64,000 nucleotides of DNA from Blasia pusilla (Eukaryota; Marchantiophyta; Marchantiopsida; Blasiales). Shown here one piece after another: positions 1 through 15,041 of the stretch. Every line of letters starts with the position of its first letter. Positions within the stretch are counted from its first letter, which is position 1. A model generated the notes under the pieces. That model was not told the DNA's origin. It did no database searches and worked only from the letters and a program-made list of their open reading frames with translations. The stretch lies in assembly GCA_050084515.1 (NCBI GenBank), contig CM114274.1, positions 33,294,001 through 33,358,000 on the forward strand. The letters run 5' to 3'. The position numbers and the translations under genes are program-made.

Positions 1-91
1 AAGATAGATGTATGGGGAGGGGTCTCCAACGGTGAGTGGGACGTGAACTCCACTTTGGGAATCTACAGGGCAAACCAAGGGTACGTACGGA

Positions 92-352
92 ATGAATCGA
101 GAGATTGACATTAGGGTGCGAACACCAAGTAAAGTCGTAGTGAGTGGATTTTGGAGGTCCTTCTTGGATTCCAACCACTGGAAATTTTTTGGGATCTTGG
201 TGAGGGACTCATGCAAGGTTTATTGGACAGTTGACACGCTAGGTGTGCGAGCATTGTTTAAGGTAACTGGACTATCTAGAAAGTGTGTCCCAAATCTAGG
301 AAGACTTGCTGAGGAGTTAGTAGGGTTGAGCTTGATGAATGGCCCAAGTTGA
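92..352 (+). CDS. Unrecognised 86-codon ORF
   Basis: An ATG-initiated open frame of 86 codons lies near the left window edge. I recognise no domain or motif. The predicted protein is rich in aromatic and basic residues (for example GFWRSFLDSNHWKFFG) and has no clear signal peptide or membrane segment. Splice sites and a second exon are not evident, and stops follow directly. It may be a fragment of a longer gene or retroelement that begins outside the window, or a chance ORF in AT-rich DNA. Nothing here supports a function. Confidence 0.15.
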   Translation: MNREIDIRVRTPSKVVVSGFWRSFLDSNHWKFFGILVRDSCKVYWTVDTLGVRALFKVTGLSRKCVPNLGRLAEELVGLSLMNGPS

Positions 353-1689
353 GAACTCGAGGAGTTGGAAGGCAAATAGACCCTTATCAGATTAACATGA
401 GTGTGTTTGGGTGCACATCAGCAATACGAGCGTGTCCCTGATCAGCAATATGAGCGTGTCATACTCAACGTATGCTTCCACAATACTTAAGATTGATGTT
501 AAAGAGGAGAAGGCCCATGACAAATATGGTGGTCCAAGGCGTCGTACCAAGTGGCTAACAAACTCAAACTGATAAGACCCACTAAAATAAGCATTTTTTA
601 GAGTGGGTGTAGATATCTACATAAGTATCTAGTTAGGTATATTCTACATGCATAAAAAAAAGAAACAATTCATTGTGGTGCTCACAACCATGGTATGTAC
701 CCAGGATGAACTACTCATGTAACCCTTCGATTTTTGCTATATGCTCATTTGATGGCAGTAGACAATAGTATAGCTTCAATGATCATCATTCGAAGTATAC
801 TAGAAGAAAACGATGGTTTTTATGGTTTGACTTGGAATAACTTTTGCACAAAATGACAGAAAGTATAACTCTATTTGTCCAGTTATTTTGATGATGTGAA
901 AAACTTAATCAATCAGAACGAAATTACTTAAATAGTATTAGAAATGACTCAATCTTGGAAAAGTCAGATCCCGTAACTGGTTCAATGATCTCAATCATTT
1001 TCTCACACACGTACATTATAAAATATAAATTTGATAATATGAATAATTAAATAGGAATATTACTAGAAAACAAACCTTAGGAGGTATAATAAAAAATGGC
1101 ATTAAAACACGAAGGAATAAATTTTTTTAATGATTTTTCTCTTAGGTAAGGGAGGTCTCCACACTATGTTATAAAATTTATATCATTTAATAGGACATCA
1201 AGAATATGGAATAATCTCAATACACAATAGTAATAATATAACGAGTGTTTAGTCAAGTCATAAATAAGTATTAAACAGAATATAAAAATGAATCATTAAC
1301 TTAAAACAAAAATTAAATCCTCTGGAGTATAAATTTTGAATTGAGTCCAAAAATATTGACAATAATAAATCATAAAATATGTTTAAGAGGAGAGAACTAA
1401 AATAGAAATCTTAAATATCAAATACTGAATGAAAATGCATAAATAATAAATAAATAATAAGAAAGTAAGCATACTATCCAAAAACTAATAACATGAAAAA
1501 AACCTTAAATATAATATTCTTAAATAACAATGATAAATAAATAATGAGACCCTAATGATTAAAAAACTTTAAGAATTATAAGAGAAAATGGCGAGAATGA
1601 GGAAGGAGAGGTAAGCGAGAGAGCATAAAAATTGAACGATGAAATGGGGAAAATGATTTTTTTTATCGTTTGTTTTGTCCCAAATTCAC
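353..1689. other. AT-rich intergenic DNA, no gene seen
   Basis: Strongly AT-rich sequence with many short A/T runs and frequent stops in all frames. No protein motif, RNA gene or terminal repeat was recognised. A short local duplication of the phrase 'cagcaatacgagcgtgtc' / 'cagcaatatgagcgtgtc' occurs near 418-460. Confidence 0.5.
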
Positions 1690-2805
1690 AAGATCAGAAC
1701 CGTCCAAAATATTCAGAGGAATATCTTACATAATCCTCCCAAGTTCTAGGGCCATCCAATGGTGGGAAGTTAAAATCTAATTTAGAGGTTGACGCTAACG
1801 GTTTGGAGGCATTTGAAGAGGGCACAAGGGAAGGGTTGGTCACTCAGAAAGCCTGAAACTTTTTATGGGCATGTGAACTGAAGGTTGGAGGCATGGTTAA
1901 TTTTTTTCTAGGTGAGTGCATCTTCAAGGAGGGAGTAAAAAATGGATGATGGTGTCAAAGAAGGGTATTTTTTATTTGGAATTGGAAATTGGAAGGCAAG
2001 GTCGGAACTGTTCAAGTGGTTTCAAAGGGTGTTGTATTTATGCTTGCAAAGTTTTAGCTCCATCCAAAGGTTGGAAAATGTTTGGATTGAGAAGCAAAGG
2101 AAAATATTAACAACTCCAACTAGAGAAGTTGGAAGCCTGAAATCTATTGCCTCAATGCAAATATCATGGAGGAACTTCACTGTTTGTGATCGATAAATCT
2201 TGAAATGTTTTCAAAAGATGTGCCAAAGCTCCTTGAGCCAAGATCCATTTTTTCCCAATAATTTGGAGCTCCAACCACGGATTTAAAAATGAAATAGAAA
2301 AAAAGATTTTGTATGGCCTTTTTTGTGCATATTTGATAAGGTCTTAATCGTCCATCCTCTCCAGAGGATGGTTTTACATCATCCCTCAATGTATCAAGGC
2401 CATCCAATGATGGGAACTTTAGATCCAACCAAGATGTTGCCGCAAACCACGTGCGACATTAAAAGAGGGCATAAGTCAAATTCTTGTGCATCAAAAAGCC
2501 TTAAAGTTTTGTAGGGCATGTGAAATGAAGGTTGAACGCTCAGTAATTTTTGTCTAGGTGAGTGCATCTCCAAAGAGGATGTAAGAAATGGAAGACGGTG
2601 TGAACGAAGGGTATTTTTATTCCAAATCGGAAATAAGAAAGCAAGATCATAATCTTTTAAGTGATTTAAGAGGATGTTATAGCTATGCTTGCAATGTTTG
2701 AGCTCCATCCAACGGTTGGAAAGGTTCAAGATCTAGAAGCAAAGGAAAATATTAACAACGCCAATTGGAGAAGGAGTTGGAAGGTCTTAAGAAAAATTTG
2801 GTACT
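1690..2805. repeat. Degenerate direct duplication, two units of about 0.45 kb
   Basis: Two stretches, about 1690-2140 and 2335-2805, read as diverged copies of the same sequence in the same orientation. Shared landmarks include 'ggccatccaatg.tggga', 'aaagcctgaaa / aaagccttaaag', 'ctaggtgagtgcatct', 'gaagggtattttt', 'atgcttgcaa', 'agctccatccaa.ggttgga' and 'aagcaaaggaaaatattaac'. The open frames here are short, overlap on both strands and are not conserved between the two units, so I do not call genes. It could be a tandemly duplicated fragment of a non-autonomous element. Confidence 0.55.
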
Positions 2806-2859
2806 CCTTCGAGTCTAGGGCTACATTCACTTTGGATGCCTTCCCTTCAATTTTTATTT

Positions 2860-3070
2860 TGGGCTATATAATTTCCTACCCTCCCATTCCTTTGTCTTCC
2901 ACTTCCCTTTTCCTCTCGCTATCTCTTGTCCTCACACTATTCCCTTCATTCTCTTCATATTTTGCTTCTTCTTGGTTGCCTCCCTTTCCCTCCCTCCTTT
3001 GAATTCCTCCCCCCCTATCCCCTTCCCTCTCTTGACCTCCTGGCCATTTCTTTCCCTAAAGAGTTCGCGT
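2860..3070 (+). promoter_or_regulatory. TATA-like box followed by pyrimidine-rich tract
   Basis: The sequence TATATAA (about 2865-2871) directly follows the second unit of the duplication. It is succeeded by about 190 bp dominated by C and T (ctccc, cttcc, ctctcgc). A TATA box plus a CT-rich leader is a common plant core-promoter layout. However, no convincing coding region follows, only a (CT)n array and stops. This could be a remnant promoter or LTR U3/R of a decayed element. Low confidence. Confidence 0.2.
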
Positions 3071-3437
3071 GCGAGACTTGTTACTGCCTCGTACTATGTC
3101 CAATTATTTTCTCAAGCTTTCTCTGTATGCCTTCCCTTTATAGGCAGGATCCGAAGCAAGAGATGTAGACAATACCACAGCTTGTATTTTGAAGCTTAGA
3201 CTTGAAGACAAAAACATTTGAGTTTGTTTCAAGAACATGTCGGATTTGAGAGAGGAACAAATCGGAGTAGAATGGGCAAAAGGATAGGTTGTTCGGCATA
3301 TATTTTCAGAGAGAAACGCAATATTCAGAGGCACGATGGCTAGTATGTCCGCAATGATGCACCACCGAAGAGAGAATCCTATATTGAAACCTGCAATGAA
3401 TTTTGCCATGTAGTATATGAAGTCCCCCATCTGCAAA

Positions 3438-8039
<4,602 letters not shown>

Positions 8040-10930
8040 TTAAAATTATTATGTTTACGCATACAATCATTATAGGAAAGTCTAATGGGTGGGTTACCCT
8101 AAACCCACCTTGATGAATGATGTGCCTCATTGGAGTAAATTATCTTGTTGTTATTTGTATTGGACTTTAAATAAGATTTATCATGAAACCACCGATGACC
8201 TCCGAGGGTGGATTGCCTTTTGGTCACCCATACTGATTCAACCCATAATTTTAAAATTTGGAAAAAAGAGCAAGTTGTGGCCCTCAAGCTTGGCATCAAG
8301 AGTGTAAGGTGCCCTTGTAATTACTGCAAAGGGGGTACTTATCTATTTCTTCATAGGATTGAAGAAAACTTGAAAAAGTTTGATAGTTTCCACCTTTTTT
8401 CGAATCCTGAAAGGAAGACATGAATGGGATTCCTATGACGAGGAGTGGTCAACTCAAGAACAACATTCCTTCAAGGCCGAATCTCATAAAATCATACAAA
8501 AGTCCAACGACAGCCAAAACCTACAAAAGACTATGAAACAACCAAGAGTTATAATCTTGACGGTGATGTTGATATCAAACAAATGTTAATTGATATCTTT
8601 ATGCAATATGACCATCTCCATGATTATTTATAGCAAGGGATCGATTGGGTTTGGTAATTTCCCAAATGATGGTGAGGATGATCCTATGGATACGACAAAC
8701 CATGTGAAAGGCGGAATTGGTGATGACCAATTTCCGGAGCTTCCATAAGCATGCAAGCCACTTTTTACGAGGGCAAATATATCGATCCAATCTTTTCGTG
8801 TGCTTCTTTTTAATGTTCCATCCACCCAAAACTTGCCAAATATTGCTCTAGATGAAATTCTAAAGCTTTTAGCTAAATTGGTTCTCCCTACAAAAAACCA
8901 TGTTCCACATAGTTATTATGTTGCTTAGAGGCTTTGTAGGTAAGTTTGGATTGAGTTACACTTCATACCATACATGTTTCATGGGATGTGTTTTTTTTGT
9001 GGGGATTTAGAAAATTAACGTATTTGTCCAAAATTCTAGAAATTCAGGTTTAAGCAAGTTGGCAAGTCGTAAGTTCCTACCAAGGTTCTTCAACACTTTC
9101 CAATCATCCCAAGGACGTGATGAATGTTTTTATATTCAACCTTGTCTGAATTGATGGTATGGGCAACAAGTAACAAAAGTCCAGATGGGATAGTAAGACA
9201 TATATGCTGGTGATAGCAAAGCATGGGCTCATGTAGATGAGACTTATACCGAGTTCAGTGAAGAAAAGAGAAATTGTAGATTTGGGTTAGCTCTCGATGG
9301 AGTGAACCCATTTTCAGACAAATGAAGTTCTTGGTCAGCATTGCCAATATTACTAGTAAACTACAAATTGCCTCCTTGGTTGCAAACAAAGAATATTTTT
9401 GTTATGCTTGCCCTCCTTATACCAAGGAAGGAGAGTGTTCAAGGAGATAAGATGAACGCTTGTCTTCCCCCGTTAGTGGAGGAGTTTGAGGAGTTATGGC
9501 ATGGTATAAAGCTCTATGATGTGAGGTAGATGTAGGATCTTACCTTCAAGGCCATGATCCTTTGGATGATCAATGATTATCTTGCATTTGGTACAATATC
9601 TGGGTAAAGCCATGGTGGGAAGCTTGCATGTACCATATATGAGCGAATGGTTGATTCAAGTTTTTTCAAATGAATCATAGCTTAATGGATTCAATCTCCT
9701 TTGAAGATTGAATCCATTAAGCTATGATGGACGAGGCTAATGAAAATAACCTTGAACTTGATCCAATACCATTTGCATTATCTATTCCACCTCAAGTTAA
9801 GGTAGTTCATACAAGAGTATGAAAGCATATGGAAACCCTTATAGGGTAGAGGGAAAGGGTGGGATAAATACTTATTCCGCGTTTGACTATGGAATAGGAG
9901 CAATTGGTTTGAAAGAGAAAAACACTCGAACAAATTGTGCATACTCTTATGTTGGGACCTTTGCCAACATATTGGCTTTTGACTATAGGATGGTGGATCG
10001 ACCAATTGTGTTAATGAGAGGGACATGGGTGCGAGTTGATTGGGAGTCGCCTTCCAAATCCATGAAGAGAGATAACGAAGGCTTTCTTCTAGCAAATCCG
10101 AGAGCTTATGAATTTCCATCACACCAACCATTTTTTTTTCCATCCTAGGTGGAAAAAAAAATGATGTTGTTGAGGGAGGTGGTTGGAAAGTAGTATTGCG
10201 CAAAGAAGCTCGTGCACGACGGGTTGTTGTTGAGAAGAATGAAGTAGCACATGGGGATAATGCACATTTCGTTGGTCTTCGTGCATCAATAAGCTTGCCT
10301 AAAAGTATGCCAATGGTGAATACACCTGGAGCTACAGAGTTAACAATCCAAGAAGTAGAAGTAGCACGATGGGATTTTGCAAATGGAACCCCTATGGTTG
10401 ATGAAGAAGAAAGCTCTTTGGGTAAAGAATGTGAAAACAAGTTTGATTGAATTATATAGTCAGCATGATGGTGCCAGTAACTCACAATTTTGTCCAAACT
10501 TGACCCCCCTACTGCTCTATTTTTTTGTAGTAGAATGGTGAGATGAGTTCACGTTTTTCTCAAGGGAGTCATGTTCATCTAGAAGAGTGACTATCCAACA
10601 AAGGTCTAGGTACAACGATTACTAATCCAAATTTTGGAACGAGAGGATGGTCAAGAAGATGGGTACTTCTAGTAACACGGTGAGTAATTTTCTAAACATA
10701 TACCCCCTTATGTTGCAGGGTGAAGGATGTTTAGGGGAGATATTAAGCCAACATAGAGAGGCAACACAATTTGGCATGGGTGGGAGTGAGACCTCAAACC
10801 TCAGAAGCTCATATGATTGCATTGATTATGAACAGTATGAGGATGATTCAAAGCTCCGAAATCCTTTTGAAGAGATGCGAAAATAACAAATAAGGGTGCC
10901 AATACATATCACTTCACATGGTGTTGGGAG
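8040..10930 (+). pseudogene. CACTA (En/Spm) transposase relic: TNP2 plus DUF4216-like region
   Basis: Broken reading frames, when read across frameshifts, give three successive CACTA transposase signatures. First, a transposase-associated zinc-type motif near 8300-8360 (RCPCNYCKGG followed by a histidine/Leu helix). Second, TNP2 core motifs at 9340-9640: LPPWLQTKNIFVMLALLIP, then a PLVEEFEELWHG stretch and an ILWMINDYLAFG / GKLACTICE stretch in another frame. Third, a DUF4216-like segment at about 9820-10200 (FANILAFDYR, RGTWVRVDW, DNEGFLLAN, HQPFFFPS). Stops and frameshifts throughout make it non-functional. The 3' part (about 10275-10890) recurs at about 43325-43960, so this family was repetitive. 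It is interrupted on the right by L0. The family call rests on recalled TNP2 and DUF4216 consensus, not a search. Confidence 0.7.
9674..9728. repeat. Perfect 24-bp inverted repeat (foldback, 7-nt loop)
   Basis: The left arm 9674-9697 (atcatagcttaatggattca..) is the exact reverse complement of 9705-9728, separated by the 7-nt loop cctttga. It lies inside the CACTA relic, between the TNP2 and DUF4216 parts. No T-run follows, so it is not a simple terminator. It looks like a local inverted duplication. Confidence 0.9.
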
Positions 10931-11194
10931 TTGCAAGTTTCCATTCAATTGCGCAACCTGTCGGACTCCGACAGGTTGCTATGTTCACGTTAGTATGTTC
11001 AATTGCAAAACCCGTCAGAGTTCGACGGGTTGAAACAAGGCATTAGCAAATCGGAATGTAATCCGTCGGACTCTGACGGGTTGCATCATTTAGCTCATTC
11101 CTTGAATCCGACCTTGAGCTTTGACCACCCGTCGGAGTCCGACGGGTTGCAGGAACCCATGTAGTTTTTTGAAGGGTTGAGTTTGGATGTGCAG

Positions 11195-12545
11195 GATTGT
11201 ATCGGAGGGGAATGTCACCCACCATTGGATCCAGGACTGCGATCGGGTGAAGAAGATGCTTACCACGCACCCGGGAGAGTACAAGGGGTTCTTGGGCGAC
11301 GCCCTTGTAAATAAATAGATGCTTGCAAAGGGTGCTCAGATAAAAAAGAAAACTTGGGCAAATAAGTTTATTTCCCAAGATGCAGCCATAACCATCCTTT
11401 GTTGGTCGAAGATACAGGCCGCGAAGAAGAGCGCTGCACAGGAGCTCGAGCAGAGGGAGAAAGTATAAAGGTATGAGCGTGCGAAATTCATCCAAGCTGC
11501 AGTATTTGCAGCCACGAAATACACGACGAGCAAGATGCAGCGATACATCAGCATTCTCAACCCCGAACTTGGTCCGGAGTTCTACAAGGAGCTGAAGGCA
11601 ATTATCAAGCGCTAGAGCAAAAGGGATGAAGATCCGTAAGGTCGGATTGGGGAGAGAGTGTCCCTGGATCGCGTGCATCGGTTTGTGTTGTGCATAAGCG
11701 AGTTTAGGAGGATCTGACTGATGAAAATCAGTCTCGAGGGCTCAGAGGCCCAGAAGAGGGCGGCACACCATCCTCCAGGTGTGTCCGATCCAGTGATCTC
11801 ACACTGGCTACGCGAATGGTCGTTCTGGGACGCGTTGCGGGTTATCGGGAAGTCCGTGGTGGACGGTCTGCAAGCGGAGCTTAGAAGATTAGAGCCCATA
11901 CCGGATGAAGCAAACCTTGGAAGTTCTGGAGATTTCGAGGTTTGGCTCGACGACATCCGGGACAAGCCAATAAAAAACCCAAGATTCAAGACAATGTTCA
12001 AGGTTTGCGTCCTCCTCAAGCAGAGCTTGAGGAAGAAATCGAGGGGAACAGATGGGATCAAGCAAAGAAGAAGCGAGATCTACAGGAGCAGACGGCCGAT
12101 TCAGTTTGAGTAAAAGCTGCCCAACGGATGGTCTTCAGGTACCTCGTACAGTGTAAGAATGCAGGTACCTGGGGAAAATTACCGGCAGCCTTGAAATTGT
12201 GGGATTCGCCGCCTGATGGAGATACATTCTCCATGTACGACATGGAGATGGGGCAGCACATGTCTGATTGGGAGGTGGAGAATTGCCCCATTTGGCTTGA
12301 CTTCAACAACCTTGAAGACATCGCCAATAAGGATTTACGAGTGCTTCATGATGCAGTGGTCTCAAGACAAGACGACATCCCCAATTTTGTGCAGCCTAAA
12401 GACTTTTTGGAGGAGATGCGGAAGAGCAAGCCCACGAGACAGCTGAGTTGGCTTCCAAGGTCCGCACAGCCAAAGACAAATCCACAGCGGGTCTCAAAGG
12501 AAAGGCGAGGGGAGGAAAAAATTGCGAGGCCGAGTCTTCCCAACG
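11195..12545 (+). pseudogene. L0 partial exon 3 of the ParB-methyltransferase gene (middle region only)
   Basis: This corresponds to the middle, helix-rich part of the long protein in E1/E2. Recognisable blocks are GFLGDALVN, MLAKGAQIKKKTWANKFIS, MQRYISILNPELGPEFYKEL, AHHPPGVSDPVISHWLREWS, and MVFRYLVQCKNAGTWGKLPA, followed by SMYDMEMGQHMSDWEVENCP. Stops and frameshifts (for example tag at about 11318 and 11613) break it. It lacks both the ParB-like domain (5' truncation) and the methyltransferase domain (internal deletion), so it cannot encode either activity. Its value is as a third aligned copy for the conserved middle domain, whose function I do not recognise. The exon start is set by the CAG acceptor, which aligns with the acceptors of E1 and E2. 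Confidence 0.75.
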
Positions 12546-12854
12546 ATGGTGGTGCTTATAAAAGTTTGCTGAACATTTTTTATGTCTTTTCGAATGTGAT
12601 CGTCTATGTACTCCGCGGACTTCTATTTTGCAACCCGTCGGATTTCTCCTGCTTGCAACTTTTCACTTTTTGACGATAGCACCTTTTTACCACTTCCAGG
12701 AAACCTGTCGGATTCCGACAGGTTGCCTGATCGGACTCTTTCCCTGTTGGTCCAATTTAAGAGGCAGTGTGGCGGGCTTCTTCCCTTGGCAGCTTCTCCT
12801 CAACTCGTAAAAAGCGGCGAGGCTTCTTTTCTTCTCTCGCAGGCGTGTTGATTC

Positions 12855-13164
12855 CTACTACTTGTGCGATTGCCATAATGGTATTACCAAGGACGGAGCA
12901 CATATTGATATTGGATGGGTGTCACATTGCAGAGCGTACAAGGTATACTGCCGAGGAAGGCGGTGGGACTCATATCAGGTTACATGGGACCGTTATGGCG
13001 TACCTAGGGGCAGGCCAAGGCTCTCGAGTTCGCCAACATTTTCGATCCCCGTCTACAATCGGCTAGAGGAGCCACTTGTATCCCAGGACATTCCTTTTGT
13101 ACTGTCACCGAGGAGAGTTAGGAGTAAATTTGTAGATGACGAGGCTGAAGAAATCATAGACTAG
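12855..13164 (+). CDS. Conserved small 3' exon/ORF of the transposon (L0 copy)
   Basis: Open frame ending at TAG 13162-13164, with landmark residues CRAYKVYCRGRRWDS, TWDRYGVPRG and PVYNR.EEPLVSQD. It has no nearby in-frame ATG. It is preceded by a good splice acceptor (cttcttttcttctctcgcag), which suggests a terminal exon spliced from upstream rather than a free-standing gene. The same frame is present in E1 (25601-25923) and, with a shift, in E2 (27132-27422, minus). The function is unknown and no domain was recognised. Confidence 0.45.
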
Positions 13165-13711
13165 GTCAAATGTACATTTCCGAGGATCCTTCGGAGGTAA
13201 TAAAGGACGAGATTTTTTCAACCCATAATGGTGTTTGTAAAAGTTTGCTGGAATATTTTGTTGGACTTGTGGATTGTGTTCTTTTAGCTACTCAGAATTA
13301 CAATTTTGCAACCCGTATGATTCCGACGGGTTGCAACTTTTTGCTTTTTGCCCACTGCAACTTTTTAACCATTTCATGGCAAGCTCTCGGATTCTGACAG
13401 GTTGACTGCTTGAGTGATTGGACTCTTTCCCAGTGAGACCAACTTCTGACGCATTGTGGCGGGCTTCTTAACGTTTGGCTTGTTCCCCTACATTCGTCAA
13501 ACCAATTGTAGGCTTCTTTTCTTGCCTAAGATATGCAGGATTCCTACTACCTGTTGGATTGCCATTTCGGATTCCCAACTTCTAAAAATCTTTCCTTTCT
13601 TATGGTGAGCTTTCTTATGGGTTGGGAGGGGTGCAGCTTCTCGGTTTCTCAGCCTTAGGATCTGAATGAAGGGACATTAGTTCCTCTTTACTCCAAACAA
13701 CCAACAATCTT

Positions 13712-13951
13712 TTGGTTCAATTATCCTCTCATGTGTTCACATTTCATAAAGTTGGTCTTGAGCAGACACCATTCATAACGAACAGAAAGTTGGTTATGGG
13801 GCAATTCAGGGGAGGCCATGATGCAGGCAACAATCCCTGCAAAAAGAGAGGTTGGCATCCGGGTGGTCCTCCAACAAAAATACCCATGGGCACTGCTTTT
13901 TTTAGACCGAGACAGGTAATGTTAAGAAACTTAGGCTCACATGGAGAGTGA
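13712..13951 (+). other. Conserved downstream segment with a 70-codon open frame (L0)
   Basis: The sequence reads as TFHKVGLEQTPFITNRKLV.. then MGQFRGGHDAGNNPC and GWHPGGPPTKIP. The same reading is kept in E2 (26373-26609, minus) and, with a deletion and an insertion, in E1 (39030-39500). There is no in-frame ATG upstream, so coding is uncertain. It may be conserved subterminal DNA of the transposon. Confidence 0.25.
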
Positions 13952-14211
13952 TGGAAAAATGTTTGTAGTGGTCTTATGATGTCTACTTTTTTTTCGCCCC
14001 CAGGAAAGAGGAGGTTTTTTTAGGGCCAAATGTGGACCACTACCTACTCTCTTCTAAAGATTTCATGAATTTGAAAGCAAACAAAAATTTCAAATATGTC
14101 AAAAAAAATTGAAGAGAGGAGGCGGATATGGCCCTTTTTTTTGAAGAGAGACTCTCCTCTCTTCCTCTCTTCCTCTCCTCTCTTACTCTCTCCTGCCTGA
14201 ATACCAGACCC

Positions 14212-14622
14212 CCCCAAATGTACTTCCGCTAGTTCAATCACTTCTGCAAGGCACTTCCAACAGTTCCTTCAACACAATTATGGTAGTAGCAAAACCCTCT
14301 CATCAAAATCTGCAATCTCGAGCTCCACTACACAAAACATCATAAAACAACAAGCAGAGTCATCCTCAACAATTGCTCTGCCATCAACCATAACCCTCCG
14401 GCAGGAAAGTCTACATCCTTGATTCAGACATAACAAATCTCCCTCCATTATGGCCATGAATTGCGTCGCCAACATCAGCTTCCATCATTCTTAACCACAT
14501 ACTTAACTTCGCGTGGCTTTAGAGAACTTCTCATCTCCTCTTGTTTTTCACAACAACAGTGAGAATAGATGATATGTTGCCACCCATGCAAAGAAAATGA
14601 TGGAAGTGGACATGTACAAGCC
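14212..14622. other. Unique spacer between L0 and E1
   Basis: About 410 bp with no repeat from the transposon family and no convincing ORF. This is the pre-insertion DNA into which E1 went; E1's 9-bp target duplication begins at 14623. Confidence 0.6.
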
Positions 14623-14631
14623 CCTGGAACT
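14623..14631. repeat. Left 9-bp target-site duplication of E1 (CCTGGAACT)
   Basis: It matches CCTGCAACT at 39809-39817 in 8 of 9 positions. A 9-bp duplication is the hallmark size for Mutator-like elements. It abuts the terminus GGAGGTGCG, identical to the transposase-side end of E2. Confidence 0.75.
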
Positions 14632-14760
14632 GGAGGTGCGAGGAAGAGGAGAGGAGAGAGGAGAGAGGAAACTACCTTCAACCGAAAGAGATACTGTTTT
14701 TTGAAGAGAGATTCCTGCGATTTGAAGAGATTTTCCGTTGCGTTGAAGAGAGGAAACTTT
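14632..14760. repeat. E1 transposase-side terminus with GA-rich tract and TTGAAGAGA motifs
   Basis: GGAGGTGCGAGGAAGAGG begins the element, followed by GA-rich sequence and three subterminal TTGAAGAGA motifs (about 14700, 14720 and 14742). The GGAGGTGCG start is shared with E2's right end (reverse complement of 38556-38564). The TTGAAGAGAG motif also occurs near the opposite termini (14110-14150, 39735-39775), so it may be a transposase-binding repeat. That last point is inference. Confidence 0.6.
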
Positions 14761-15041
14761 TTGTGTGTTTTTTTTTGCACTTTTTTGCTATGTTCTTAAG
14801 CACTCCCAGAGTTTTTCTTTCCTCTTCGATATTTTGGCAACCCCTCTGAGTCCAACGAGTTGCAAATTGCAAAAAATTTAGAAAACTGAAAAATCAATGG
14901 AATGATAAGTGTGGAACCAATCACTTTTTCCATCCAAGGTCTAGAAATAATCTATCATTTGCCGTGGGTTGAATAGAGTTCAAGCTCAAAGTGAAAGTTC
15001 TGGAAAAATGAAAGTACAATCTAAAACCTCATTTTGCATCC

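Larger units (their letters stand above)
10931..14211 (+). mobile_element. L0: truncated, internally deleted copy of the ParB-methyltransferase transposon
   Basis: Sequence from 10931 onward matches E1 and E2 in the methyltransferase-gene direction. It begins inside intron 2 (ttgcaagtttccattcaattg), continues through the acceptor (GCAG at 11191-11194), exon 3 and the 3' region, and ends at 14211 with the methyltransferase-side terminus (gaataccagaccc). The transposase half, promoter, exons 1-2 and methyltransferase C-terminus are missing. About 1.8 kb is deleted at about 12540, joining the charged linker directly to 3'-flanking sequence (aacgatggtggtgctt). It inserted into, or was joined to, the CACTA relic; no matching 9-bp duplication was found at the left break. 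Confidence 0.8.
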
